This document shows, piece by piece, positions 12,445 to 25,400 of a DNA stretch of 37,513 nucleotides. Within the stretch, counting starts at the first letter, position 1. The number at the start of each line of letters is the position of its first letter. A program made the translations under genes and the position numbers. The notes under the pieces are model-generated. The model made no database searches. It was not told where the DNA came from and worked only from the letters and a program-made list of their open reading frames with translations. Source of the stretch: Ophiocordyceps camponoti-saundersi (nom. inval.) (lineage: Eukaryota > Ascomycota > Sordariomycetes > Hypocreales > Ophiocordycipitaceae); assembly GCA_003339415.1 (NCBI GenBank), contig PDHQ01000316.1, positions 1 through 37,513 on the forward strand, written 5' to 3'.

Positions 12445-12811
12445 GTAAAAAGAAAAGGAAAAAAATAAAAAGCTTAAATATAAGGTAATTTATAAGTAAG
12501 GTACTAAGTTATTAATTTACCTCGCTAAATAAGGTATATACTTACCCCTCTTATAAGTAGTATATCGGTATATACTAACTTTTTTTATAAATATAAGAGG
12601 TATATACCTCCTAAGTATAAATACCCCCCCCCTTTTTTTAAAAATTTTTTTTTCCCTCCCCTTTTTATAACTACCTTAATCTTTCTTATCTATTCTTCGC
12701 GGATAACTTAGTAAAAATTTACTAAATATCGCGTTTTTTATTTAGTATATTATATTATATTTATTTTTTATTTTTTTAGTTTTTAGATTAGAAAAAGAAT
12801 ATTATTAGGGG

Positions 12812-12862
12812 ATTATAATACCCCTAAGGTTAAGAATTATACTATCTTAGGGGTATTATAAT
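12812..12862. repeat. Perfect 17-bp inverted repeat (hairpin), C1 copy
   Basis: attataatacccctaag (12812-12828) is the exact reverse complement of 12846-12862, with a 17-base spacer. It could fold as a stem-loop in RNA or as a cruciform. The counterpart in C2 is at 16584-16634. Confidence 0.85.
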
Positions 12863-13491
12863 ATAAAAACTATAATAACCTAGCGGAATTATAAATATTA
12901 TAATATAGGAACGCTTAGTATTATAAGAAGGAGATAACTTTTACTAGCTATAGGGGTTTACCGGTTAATAAAGGAGATTCCCCCTTACGCGGCTAGTATT
13001 TATTAGGGGTTTTTAAAATAAGAGGCCTTAGTAATATCCTTATAGCTAGCTTATATTATATTAAAAGAAGTTACTTACTAGTTTTATAATCTAAAAGTAA
13101 CTAAGCTATAAAACTAGCTTATAGCGGCGGCTAATAATATATAGCGTTAAGCTTTATATTAATAATAATATATAATATTAAGTTTACTACCTAAACCTTA
13201 TTTATTATTTACGAAATATAAATAATAGGGAGATATAATATATAGCTTAACGCGTATTATTTTAGGAAATTATATTAAAATTATTAAGAAATATATTAGA
13301 TATCGGTATAATATTAACTTAAGTTTATCTATAAATTAGTAAGGTAAGGGTATTTACTAATCCTAAATTATATAAGTTTTTAAAAATAAAAAAATAATTC
13401 GATTTATAAAAGTTACTAAAAAAACCTAATTATACCTAAACTACTTACTTAATAAATATATATTCCTAATTATAAAAAGAAAAGCTATTAA

Positions 13492-13998
13492 TATTAAAAT
13501 ATATATATTACTAGCTATTTAGGAATATAATACGCGTTAAATATATATAATATATATTATAAAGATAACTATCTTTATATAAATAAAATAGGAGGTTAGG
13601 GATATATATAAAGAAAAGTTAAACTTAAGATAATACTAATCTAAGATTAATATAATATTAATATAATATACGAAGTTAATATAAAAGGAGGATAGGAAGG
13701 TAATTAGTAAAAGGGGGAATATATATATAATATATTTACTTTTCTATACTTTTTTAAAAAAAATAAGTTATAAGTAAAGTTATTATTTAATCTTTTATAA
13801 CTCTATTAGCTAGAGTATATCGTATAGTAAATATAATATTCCTATATACTATATAATTTAAATAAGTTACCTAAACTTTATTATCTAAGTTAATATAATA
13901 TATATATTTTAAGTTTAATTTATTAGTATTTTTACTATAAGAAGTTTATAATATAACTCTAGCTACCTATTCGGCTTAGGAAGGATACCTAACTAATA
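13492..13998 (+). repeat. Family C 3' LTR of C1
   Basis: 507 bp, starting tattaa (g of tattag changed) and ending ctaata. It is preceded by the purine-rich run aaaaagaaaagc, a possible polypurine tract, and followed by the target duplication ctttc. It is more RIP-mutated than the 5' LTR: only one acgcgt is left and the others read tatata. Confidence 0.9.
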
Positions 13999-14003
13999 CT
14001 TTC

Positions 14004-14715
14004 TCTTTTTTCTAAGTTTAAGCTAAAAATAAAATAAATCCTTTTTAAAGACTTTAACTTATATTATTTATTATAAGATAGTTAGAAATAACGCTTTAAT
14101 AACGCTAATTAGCTTATTTAAAAAAACTCTAAACTTAACTTTTTACTTTTTACTTTTAAAAGTAAATATATAAAGACATTTTATAATTATTAAAATAATA
14201 TATTAAGTTTAGCTTAAGCTATAGCTAAGTTTTATATTATATATATAAAATTTAATTTTAACCTTATAAGATTTAACTATATTTTATAAATATTTATAAT
14301 TAATATATAAAATATTAACCTTTTTATATTTAAGCTATAATAAAAATAAGCTAATCTAAACCTTATTATTAAGAAATTTTACGCTTAAATCTTTATTTTT
14401 AACGCTATTAAAATTATTAATTATATTAATATTACCCTTAACTGCTTTTCTAATAAACTATAATAAGTTATTTAAAATACTATATTTTTTTATATCTTAA
14501 TATTTAAGAAAAAATAAACTTAGTTTACTTTAATAATTATTTATATAATTAAAAATATTAAATAAGCTAAGTATTATTATTATAATTCCTTATTTAAGTA
14601 TTATTAGCTATAATTATAAGAATCTATTTATAATTAAAAGAAAGTAGTTATTTATTTAGTTTAAGCTAACTAGCGTTTTTTTTATATTTTATTAATAATA
14701 ACTTTAAAAGTTATT
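14004..14715. other. AT-rich relic sequence between C1 and family B
   Basis: Continuation of the old sequence interrupted at 10242. It has patches that read as protein with tolerated stops (about 14540-14690, plus strand), but no recognisable domain, repeat or RNA gene. It ends at the 15-bp family B target duplication (14716-14730). Confidence 0.5.
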
Positions 14716-15447
14716 TTAATATATAAAGCGTATAAGGATATATATATATTTTATAAACTCCGCGCTTATAGCGATATAGATATAAACTTCTTATTTTTAT
14801 ATTATAAGCAAACTTCGCTCCCTTTATTACCTTATAATAATAGTAAGCCGCGCTTAAAGTAACTTTAGGGGGGAGGGTAACGCTATATAAGTTAATTATA
14901 ACTATGAAAAATTTTTACTTAGAATATAGCTTTATTCTAAATTATAATAATCTTAAACTTAAGAGTTTATTATACTTATTACCTTATTAGAAACTAAAAT
15001 ATATATTAATAAGATTATTTTAGGAAATACTTTTATTTTTATATAAGTAATTATTAAATAAATAGCGGAGTCTAAAAAGGTTTAAGGAGTAGCCCCCCTT
15101 ATTTTAATTTTATTAGTTAGTAATATCTTTTTAGCTATTATAGCTATAATTTCCTTTTTTTTCTATAGCTTTAAGGGGAGCGGAACTCTTTTAATATAAG
15201 CTATAATTATAGCTAAAATATTAGAAAAGATTATCGAAAAGTAAATTTCTAAGCAATATAAGCAATAGTTTATAATTCGCTTTAATTTTATTATTACTTT
15301 ATTCTAAGTTTAAAGCTTTAAGGTAATTATAATAAATATTAATTACGGATTTTATAAATAAAGCTAAGCCTTTATAATAAAAAAACTACCTAATAGCGAT
15401 ATTATAATAATATTCTAAAATATTATTTATAAGCTTTAATCTAATTT

Positions 15448-15955
15448 TATTAGTTAAGTATCTTTCCTAAGCTAAATAAGTAGCTAAAGTTATATTATAA
15501 ACTTCTTATAATAAAAATACTAATAAATTAAACCTAAAATATATATACTATATTAACCTAAATAATAAAGTTTAAGTAACTTATCTAAATTATATAGCGT
15601 ATAAAAATATTACGTTTACTATATAATATACTCTAGCTAATAGAGTTATAAAAGATTAAATAATAACTTTACTTATAACTTATCTTTCTTTTAAAAAGTA
15701 TAGAAAAGTAAGTATATTATATATACGTTCCCCCTCCTACTAACTACCTCCCTATCCTCCTCTTATATTAACTTCGTATATTATATTAATATTATATTAG
15801 TCTTAGATTAGTATTATTTTAAGTTTAACTTCTCTTTATATATATCCCTAACCTCTTATTTTATTTATATAAAAATAGTTATCTTTATAACGTATACTAC
15901 GCGTATTTAACGCGTATTATATTCTTAAGTAGCTAGTAATATATATATTCTAATA
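15448..15955 (-). repeat. Family C LTR of C2 (left; 3' LTR of the element)
   Basis: 508 bp, ends tattag and ctaata. The neighbouring interior on the minus strand ends in an A9-G run just before the LTR, a possible polypurine tract. Two acgcgt boxes remain near 15899-15915. Confidence 0.92.
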
Positions 15956-16583
15956 TTAGTAGCTTTTTTTTTATAGTTAGGAATATATATTTATTAAGTA
16001 AGTAATTTAGATATAATTAGGTTCCTTTAGTAGCTTTTATAAATCGAATTATTTCTTTATTTTTAAAAACTTATATAATTTAAAATTAATAGATACCCTT
16101 ATTTTACTAATTTATAAATAAACTTAAGTTAATATTATACCGATATCTAATATATTTCTTAATAATTTTAATATAATTTCCTAAAATAGTATATATTAAT
16201 TTATATATTATATCTCCCTATTATTTATATTTCGTAAATAATAGATAAGGTTTAAGTAATAAACTTAACGCTATATATTATTACTAATATAAAGCCTAAC
16301 GCTATATATTATTAATTATTATTATAAGCTAATCTCTTAGCTTAGTTATTTTTAAACTAAGAAACTAGTAAATAACTCCCTTAAATATAATATAAGCTAG
16401 CTATAAGGATACTATTAGGGCGTTTTATTTTAAAAACCCCTAGTAAATATTAGCCGCGTAAAAGGGAATCTCCTTTATTAACCGGTAAACCTTTATAGCT
16501 AGCGAGGATTATCTCCTTCTTATAATACTAAGCGTTCCTATACCGTAATATTCGTAATTTTACTAAGTTATTATAATTTTTAT

Positions 16584-16634
16584 ATTACGATACCCTTAAG
16601 GCGGCGTAATTCTTAACCTTAGGGGTATTATAAT
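16584..16634. repeat. Hairpin-forming inverted repeat, C2 copy
   Basis: The arms 16584-16601 and 16617-16634 pair at 15 of 18 positions around a 15-base spacer. The mismatches can be explained by C-to-T and G-to-A change in one arm. Confidence 0.7.
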
Positions 16635-17001
16635 CTCTTAATAGTATTTTTTTTCTAATTTAAAAACTAGAGAAATAAAGAATAAATATAATATAATATA
16701 TTAAATAAAGAACGCGATATTTAGTAAACTTTCGCTACGTTATCTACGAAAAATAAATAAGAAAGACTAAGGTAATTATAAAAAGGGGAAAGAAAAAAAA
16801 ATTTTAAAAAAGGGGGGGGGGGTATTTATACCTAAGAGGTATATACCTCTTATATCTATAAAAGGAGTTAGTATATACTAATATATTACCTATAAGAGGG
16901 GTAAGTATATACCTTATTTAGTAAAGTAAATTAGTAACTTAGTACCTTATTTATAAATTATTTTATATTTAAGCTTTTTATTTTTTTCCTTTTCCTTTTA
17001 C

Positions 17002-17003
<2 letters not shown>

Positions 17004-17059
<56 letters not shown>
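17004..17059. repeat. (ATT)n microsatellite in C2 interior
   Basis: About 18 ATT units, at the same site as the longer tract in C1. Confidence 0.96.
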
Positions 17060-17063
<4 letters not shown>

Positions 17064-18525
17064 AAAAAGTAAGTTTAAGTTAATCTTAAGTTAGTATTAT
17101 AATAAGCTTTTATTAACCTTAACTTAAGATTTATTATATATTAAGATTACCCCCTCGCATACTTATTACTCCGCGTAATTATTAAATTATTATTTTAAAT
17201 CTTAAATTTAAGAATAATATTAATAATAATAATACTCTTAAGGCTTTAATTTAGTAGCGGCGTAAAAGTATATTAATTTTAGCTTTAATTTATATTAGCT
17301 ATAAGTTAAGATTAACTTAATTTTTAATATATTCTAAACTTAGCTTTAAATATATATTACGCGCGTTTTACTCCTATCTTCTCTACGCGCCTCTTATAAG
17401 CTCCTTTTATAATATCTATAATTACTTTTCGCCCGCGCTCGCGAATATTATCGCTTATATTAGTAATAATATTTATTACGCTCTATTAAATATAACCTAC
17501 TAAATATAATCTTTTTATATCCTCGCCGCCGCTTATATTATTATTTTAAGCGTAGCGCGATAATATTAAGCGTAGCGATATTAAAAAAATACCCTTATAT
17601 TAAAATTATATTAACTATATAAGTAAATAAAAGCTAGCTATTAACGCTTATTAGGAATAGGTAGCTTAGCTAATAATTACTTATTATTAATATATTAAAA
17701 AAAGTATTTAATATAATAATATATATATAGCTTATTAAAACTTAATTTTATATAAACTAATATTAACTTAATAAACTATTTTAGCTATTATTATTTTTAT
17801 ATAAGCTTTTATTATATTTATAAGTAATAATATATTTTTATATAAAAACTAATATATTAAAATAAGTTTAATAATAATTTAATCTTTATTCGTATTTAAG
17901 TTAATATTTAACTAATATTACTAATATAATAATATTACTTAGCTAGCTTTACGCGATTATTACGCGTCGCGCCCTCCTAAATATCTATATTAGGAGTAAA
18001 GGTAAAAGACTTTAATTTTAAAAATTTTACTTTTTCTTTTCTTATAATTTTTATCTTTTATTATTTTTATCTTTTATATATTACTAAATTAACTTAATTA
18101 TAAGAAACTTTTAGTATTAAATTTATAAAAGCTTAATAAATAATAATTATAAAGTAATTATTAAAATTAATCTAAAGTTAATAAGATTTTAGGTTAAAAT
18201 TAAAATAAATTCCTAAAAATCCTAAATTAAAAATAAAAATAAGAAAAAATAAATAATATTAACTTATAATAAGTTATCGCTAAGTATTAAGATATCTAAA
18301 TTATTAAATTACTAATTAGATATTAGTTAAAATATATTTATATATTATTAAAATAATAATTATAATTTCCTAAAAGTTAGTATTTTAATAAATATTTATT
18401 ATTTAAATTATTTTTCTATTTCTAATCTAAACTAAGGTTAAAAAATAATAAAGCTAATATTTTAGCTTATATTAGTTAACTAAATTTTAAGTAATAAAAA
18501 GTAATTAAGTTTATAATATAACTTA

Positions 18526-18537
18526 GCTTTATTACTA
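18526..18537 (-). other. Putative tRNA primer-binding site of C2
   Basis: The reverse complement reads tagtaataaagc and lies five bases inside the LTR at 18543, identical in sequence and offset to the C1 site at 10755-10766. Confidence 0.5.
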
Positions 18538-18542
18538 ATTAA

Positions 18543-19050
18543 TATTAGTTAAGTATCTTTCTTAAGCTAAATAAATAGCTAAAATTATATTATAAACTTC
18601 TTATAATAAAAATATTAATAAATTAAACTTAGAATATATATATTATATTAACTTAAATAATAAAATTTAAGTAACTTATTTAAATTATATAGCGTATAAG
18701 AATATTACGTTTACTATATAATATATTTTAGCTAATAAAGTTATAAAAGATTAAATAATAACTTTACTTATAACTTATCTTTTTTTTAAAAAATATAGAA
18801 AAATAAGTATATTATATATACGTTCCCCCTCTTACTAATTACTTCCCTATCCTCCTCCTATATTAACTTCGTATATTATATTAATATTATACTAATCTCG
18901 GATTAGTATTATCTCGAGTTTAACTCCTCTTTATACGTATCCCTAACTTCTTACTTTATTTATATAAAGATAGTTATCTCTATAACGCGTACTATGCGTA
19001 TTTAACGCGTATTATATTCCTAAGTAGCTAGCGATATATATATTCTAATA
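18543..19050 (-). repeat. Family C LTR of C2 (right; 5' LTR of the element)
   Basis: 508 bp, ends tattag and ctaata, followed by the aattt target duplication. On the minus strand it carries the promoter-like block (acgcgt at 18985-18990 and 19005-19010, a GATA pair near 18971, a TATA-like tatataaata-type run near 18958). Confidence 0.92.
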
Positions 19051-20222
19051 AATTTTAAGTAGCTTTATATTATTTTTAAAGGAAAAGTATACTTAATTAG
19101 TAAAAGTTATATTCTTATTATTAAAAAAAACTAATATAAGCTTTATAATAAAGTAATAAGAAAGCTTTTTAAAAAGAGATTAAGTTATTAAATAAAATTT
19201 TAATAATATAATTATATATAAAAAAATATTATTTTAAAACTTAGTAAAATTTCTTAGTAATTATTATTAATAATATAATAAATATAAACTAGATTTATAA
19301 TAAAAATATAATAATATAAGCGGAGATTTTTAATATTAAATTATATATATTAAAAGTCTAACCTTAATAATATTTTAAATATTACTAACTTAGATATATT
19401 ATTAAATATTATATAATAAAGCTATAATATAGTAAATATTTTATTATTTTATATATAAAAAGCGAGTTTATTTACCTTATAGCTTATAAGAGAAAACTAT
19501 ATTATTATTTTTTTTATTAAAAATTTTATTTTAAATAAAGTTAATTTTACCTTAAGATAAGAGTAATATAAGATTAAGCGAAAAACGTATATATTACTTA
19601 ACTTTAAAAGTTTATAAATTAGAATCTTATATAGATTACCCCTCCTCCCCTTTTAGCGCTAACTATAAACTAATAATAGCTAGGGCGGAAACGCTAGAAA
19701 GTAAATATAATAATACCTCCTCCTTTAACTTTAACTTTATACTTATTTATAGCTCCGCTATACTAATCTAGCTATTTTTTAAAATTAGCTATTATAAGGT
19801 TTATTATAAGATAGTAAAACTTTTATATATTTCTAAGTTATATTAATAAAGCTTTAATTAATTAGATTCTTAAGGTTATTTTAATTAAATATAAAGATTT
19901 AATTTATAGTAACGATAATAGTTAGAAAGATAAGTAAGCTATATAAACTTTATATTAAACTTAGTTTATATATATTCTTATTACCGCGGATTCCGCTTTA
20001 AGGGAAATATTAGCTTCTAAATTACTAGTTAATACTTAACTTATTAAATATATAAAATACTAAGTATAGGCGGGGTTTAACTTAAAGCTAAGATAATGCT
20101 TAAAGGGAGGGTTTTACTCTAAGCTTTATAGTTTTTCCCCCTCTTAGAATATATATAAAATAGTTTTAAGCTATATAAGGTATATTAGTATATTAATATT
20201 ATTATTATTAATATATAAAGCG

Positions 20223-20807
20223 CTAAGCGTAGCTTTATAATAAACTAATAACTTAGCTTATTTACCTTTTAGCCTTATAAGACTTAGGTAAGAGCAAGGC
20301 TATATTTTTTAAAGATAAAGCTTATATTTTAGCGGATTAGTTTTTTCCCCTTATCTTTAACCTTTTTTTTAAATAATAAAACGCTTAAACTTAGCTTTCT
20401 TATAAAATAGTATATTACCGCGGATAATATTTAAACTACCTTTTATACTATATTATTATAAAAAGTAACTAGAATAAACTAAATCCTAATTAGCTTTCTT
20501 AAAATATATTACTTAGTTATTTATATATAGCTTATTTATATTTTTTAAGCTTACTTTTAACTAATTATTTTCTAAGTTAACTTTATATTATTATTATAAT
20601 TATATTATATAAGTAAGGTAAGAAGCTATAAGTTTACTAATAAGCTAATAGCTATAAGCTAATCTCCCTTTTATATTACTTTAATAAAATACTTAAGTTT
20701 ATTATAAATAAGCGGTTATTTAATACCGGTAAACTATACTAGCTCCTCCTTAATAGCTAAATAAATAATAAATAAAATAAGTTAATAGAATTAGCTATTA
20801 ATACGCG
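20223..20807. other. AT-rich sequence between family B and the gypsy-type element
   Basis: Follows directly on the family B target duplication and so continues the old sequence left at 14715. It is strongly RIP-mutated with a few GC islets (ccgcgg near 20418, accggtaa near 20724). I see no recognisable gene or repeat. Confidence 0.5.
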
Positions 20808-21500
20808 CTAGCACTTATAAGGATTTCCCTTAAGATATTTTATTATAATTTCTAAAAATTTCTAATTATAATTATATAACTTATAGAAACCTTATTATAA
20901 AATTATATAAAAAGACCTTAGGGGGAAATTACTAGGAAATAAAACTATTTCCTTACTAGGACTTTACTAGGCCCTTTCTTATCTTTACTAATATATGCCC
21001 TTATATATTTTACTAAGATTTTGCTTATAAGAGTTTTTCCTCTTTTCTTTCCTTTCTCCTTAGCTTAGAATTTTTATTTATAATACTAATATTATTATTT
21101 ACTTAATATATCCTAGCTATAATATTATTTTAAGCTTAATCTTTACTAGTAAGCGATTAATAAACTTATACTAGATTTTTATATTTTTATATAAAATAGA
21201 AAAGAACTTATATAAAACTTAGACTATAACTAGCCTTAAAATATATATCCGGAGCACTTAACTAAACTCTTAAGTAATTAAGAAAACTCGCCTTAAAGAC
21301 GCTTAACTTTATAATAAAATAAGGTTTTAGCGAAAACTAAATTATAACTATAGCTACCTTTTTTTAAAATATTATTAATATAATTATATTATAAGAATTA
21401 TATATAAAAATAATATAACTATAAATATAAATTATAGAACTTTAAGGTTAGTTAATTTAGAAAAATTAAAATTAAGATTTAAATATAGAAAAAACTTATT
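20808..21500 (+). repeat. Family D LTR and leader region
   Basis: A noncoding part shared between D1 and D2 (D2: about 36580-37270, reversed). It contains the block attattatttacttaatat and a pyrimidine-rich stretch near 21025-21060. The LTR/leader border cannot be set because no second LTR is in the window. Confidence 0.55.
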
Positions 21501-22400
21501 AAGAAATATTAATAGTGTTTAAGATAAGTAAAGAAATATTCGTCCTAACCGGAAAAGCCGCTTAAGATACTTTTACGCTATTTACCCTAGTAAAATAGCT
21601 AAACCCTTTTTTCTTTAATTTCGCGAAAATTTACTATAAGAAAATAAGTAAGTTTTTAAGTAAGAAAGAGAACTTTAATACCTTTTTTCTAAACTTAAAA
21701 GATAAAATAAGGTTTAATAAAATAACTTACTATAATAAGTAAAATAAAATAAATATTTTATTTTATATTTTAAAAGGAAAGGCTTATAAATTACTAGAAA
21801 CTTAATATAATTCGGAGGAACGCTTTTTTTTAAATTAGCTAAGATAGTTTAGTATTTAAAGTCTACTTATAGAAATTTAAATAAATTTGCTAAAGCTATA
21901 AACTAAGTTTATAAACTAAACTTCTCCTTAATTAGTAAATAGGAGATTTAGGAGTTCCTCGCCGAGTTCGATTACCTTATAGCTAAAACCTAAGTTCTCC
22001 TAGCCCGGTTTAAGTTTATATTTTAAAACTATTTACTTACTAATTTTAATATAAGCTTTTTTATAAAAGCTAAAGATTTATATATAATATATAAGGAATT
22101 CTATAAGTATATAAAAAATATTATATTTTATTAGAAAAAGGAGTTTACTTACTAGGAAGCTATATAAAAAGCTTATTAAGGTAATAAAACTATTCTAATA
22201 ATATAAAAAAGAAGACTATAACTATAACCTTATACTAAAAAGGCTAGCTTTTAAGTAAAAATAAAAAGAAAGTTTACTAAGAAAATAGCACTTATTTTAT
22301 TTATAGAAAAAAGAGCTATATAGCTAAGAACTACCTTAACTAATAAAAGATAGGGAGAGTTTATAAAATTTAAACGCCCCCGCCTAATTCTATTTAATTA
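21500..22400 (+). pseudogene. Gag relic of D1 with CCHC zinc knuckle
   Basis: With stops tolerated, the plus strand reads as a basic gag-like protein that ends in a zinc-knuckle pattern. At 22293-22334 the codons sit at C-x2-C-x4-H-x4-C spacing, but all four ligand codons are TAT or TAC, as expected from RIP of TGY and CAY. The D2 copy keeps the same pattern near 35711-35755 on the minus strand. In retroelements this domain binds RNA during particle assembly. The protein cannot be made now. Boundaries are approximate. Confidence 0.65.
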
Positions 22401-25400
22401 GATAACTTTAATTTAGGAAAAGAGTAAGATTATTATAAGGCTTCTTAATAATCCTAAAAATATTATATATAAGATAAAAGGTAAAAAAGTTATTTATTAT
22501 TAATAATTAAGTTTTAGTTAATAATATAGCTTTTTATACCTTTACTTTATATAATATTAGAGTAGACGCCTATCTCCTAATTAGCTATTATTTCGCGAAA
22601 TAAGCTATAAAGCGCTTAAGCGCTAAGCTTATCCTTATCTATTTTATCCCCCTTATTAATTTCTAAAGCTATTAAGCTAGCTTAGTTTATAAGCACTTAA
22701 TTCTTATCTTAGTAATTAATAAATAGTATTTTCCCTAGGAAATCTACTAAGTAACTAACTATACTTAAGATCTCTTTATTAGCTTATTATAAATAGCTAA
22801 AAAAAGGTTACTACTTAATTATATAGCTTAGAAGCTAGTTTAGCTAAATAATTTACCTGCCCTTACTAAATACTTACCTTTAATCTTATTATCTAAGAAG
22901 CCCTTTTTTATAAGAAATCTAAATCTAGCTATTTAAGTAAACGCTAAACGCTAAAACCGCCTTCTTTATTAAGATAAGTATAAGTATTAGATCTTTTAGC
23001 GCTTATAAAAAAAGAAAGATTTTATATAGCTTATAAAGGAAAAGAAGCCCGCCCTAACTTTAACTAATTAAGAGATTAATAATATAAATAAAAATATTTT
23101 AAAAAAGTAGCTTAGTTACTAAATATAATAAAACTTTTACTATATATAATAAAAAAAGATAACCTTACTAATATTTATAATTCTTATAAAACTAAAAGAT
23201 AACCTTAACTTAATTATAATTATAAAGTTAAGCTTAGCTAGCTATATATATATAAAATAAAAAATCTTATTTCCTTAAAAAGAGGAACCTAAATATATAG
23301 CTTATATATATAATATAATTCCTCTAGCTTTTATATATCTTAAAAGATTTTTTAATAAGAAGGAAGCTTATACTTTTATTAGTCCTTAACCTAGCTATAA
23401 TATTATAATAATAATAATATTTATATACTAATATACCTAATATAGCTTAGAACTATCTTATATATATTTTAAGAGTAGGAAAAACTAGAGAACTTAAAGT
23501 AAAACCCTCCCCTTAAGCGTTACCTTAGCTTAGGGCCGGACTAGGTCCGCACCCGGCACTTTATACCTTAGATAAGTTTAATAATAATAAGTAATTAGGA
23601 AGCTAATATTTCCTCCGGAGTAAAGTTTATAATAATAAAAGTACGCGTAGTCTAAGTTTAGTACGGAGTTTATATAGCTACTTATTTTCCTAAATATTAT
23701 TATTATTATAAATTAAATCTCCGCGCTTAATTATAATATTTTAAATAATCTATTTAATTAAGGCTTTATTAATATAACTAAGAAATATATAAAAATTTTA
23801 CTAGCTTATAATAGACCTTATAATAGCTAATCCCGAAAAGCGGCCTAACTATTATAGCAGAGCTACGGATAAGTTCGGAGAGGGGGTTAGAGGCGGAGCT
23901 ATTATATTAGCTTTTTAGCGTTTCCGCCCCGGCTATTACTAAACTTTAGTTAGCGCTAGAGGGGGAGGAGGGGCGGTATATATAAAGTTCCGATCCGTAA
24001 ATCTTTAAGGTTAGGAAATATAAATATTTTTCGCCTAATCTTACGCTACTCTTATTTTAGAGTAAAGTTAACTTTACTTAAAATAAGTTCCCTAATAGAA
24101 AAGGTAATAATATAGTTTTTTTTTATACGTTATAAAGTAAGCTAACTTACTCTCTATATATAGAAAAATAAAATACTAGCTATATTATAATTTTACTATA
24201 TAATATTTAGCGATATATCTAAGCTAGTAATATTTAAAATATTACTAAGGTTAGACTTTTAGCTTATAAGGTTCCGTATTAAAAATCTCCGCTTATATTA
24301 TTATACTTTTATTATAAATTTAATTTATATTTATTATATTATTAATAATAATTATAAGGGAACTCTACTAAGTCCTTAAATAGTATTTTTTCGCGTATAG
24401 TTATATTATTAAAACCTTATTTAATAACTTAATCTCTTTCTAAAAAGCTTCCTTACCGCTTTATTATAAGGCTTATATTAGTATTTTTTTTATAATAAGA
24501 GTATAACTTTTACTAATTAAATATACCTTTTCTCCGAAAATAATATAAAGTTATTTTAAATTAAATTAGAGCTTATAAACGGTATTTTAGAATATTACTA
24601 TAATATTACTACTAAGTAGTTTTCTTATTATAAAAGCTTAGCCTTATTTATAGAGTTCGCGGTTAATATTTATTATAATTACCTTAAGGCTTTAAACTTA
24701 AAGCGAAATAATAATAAAATTAAAATAAATTATAAGCTAATATTTATATTACTTAGGAATTTATTTTTTAATAGTTTTCTCTAGCGCTTTAGCTATAATT
24801 ATAGCTTATATTAAAGGAGTTCCGCTCCCCCTAAAGCTATAAAAAAAAGAGGAAACCGCGGCTATAACGGCTAAGAAAATACTATTAATTAACGAAGTTA
24901 AAGTAAAAAAAGCGCCTCCCTAGACCTTTTCGGACTCCGCTACTTATTCGATAATTACTTATATAAAGACTAAAGCGTTCCTTAAAATAATCTTACTAAT
25001 ACTCGCCTTAGCTTCTAATAAGGTAAGAGGTATAATAAACTTTTAAGTTTAAGTTTATTATAATTTAGAGTAAAGTTATATTTTAAGTAAAAAATTTTCG
25101 CGGTTACGATTAACTTATATAATATTACCCTCCCCCTTAGAGTTACTCCGGGTATAGCTCGAGGCTATCGCTATAAGGTAACGGAAAAAGCGGAGTCTGC
25201 TTATAATATAAGAATAAGGAGTCCGTATCTACGTTATTATAAGCGCGGGATTCGTAGAATATATAAAAGTTATAGCTATAATATTACCTTAAAACTTAAA
25301 AAGCCTCTAAACTTAGTAAAACTTACTTTTTATAAAATACTTATAAAATACTTATTATTAGAAAAGGAAACTATTAATTATTTACTTAAGATTAGATTTA

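Larger units (their letters stand above)
15448..19050 (-). mobile_element. Family C LTR element, complete copy C2, nested in family B
   Basis: LTRs of 508 bp (15448-15955 and 18543-19050) enclose a 2587-bp interior. The 5-bp target duplication aattt is perfect at 15443-15447 and 19051-19055, and the family B sequence continues cleanly across it. The interior is the reverse of C1: an 11-G run (16812-16822) against the C9 run of C1, the (ATT)n tract, the hairpin and the same purine/pyrimidine blocks. No coding trace was found. Orientation is set by the primer-site-like motif next to the right LTR. Confidence 0.92.
14731..20207 (+). mobile_element. Family B, complete copy split by the LTR element C2
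   Basis: Target duplication ttaatatataaagcg is perfect at 14716-14730 and 20208-20222. The element is present as 14731-15447 and 19056-20207. The pieces add up to 1869 bp, matching the other complete copies (1867 and 1873 bp), and the break falls exactly where C2 inserted. It runs opposite to the copies at 5097 and 23406, so its ATT-rich tail lies at the high-coordinate end (tattattattattaa near 20200). The tail segment (about 19960-20207) matches the short copy at 1180-1503 in reverse. No intact frame is present. Confidence 0.85.

Noticed and set aside
15767..15785. loxP-like half site taacttcgtata in the family C LTRs (also near 10424, 13671, 18863)
   Set aside because: Only one arm resembles loxP, with no correct spacer and inverted arm. 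It is an ordinary part of the LTR shared by all copies; chance resemblance.
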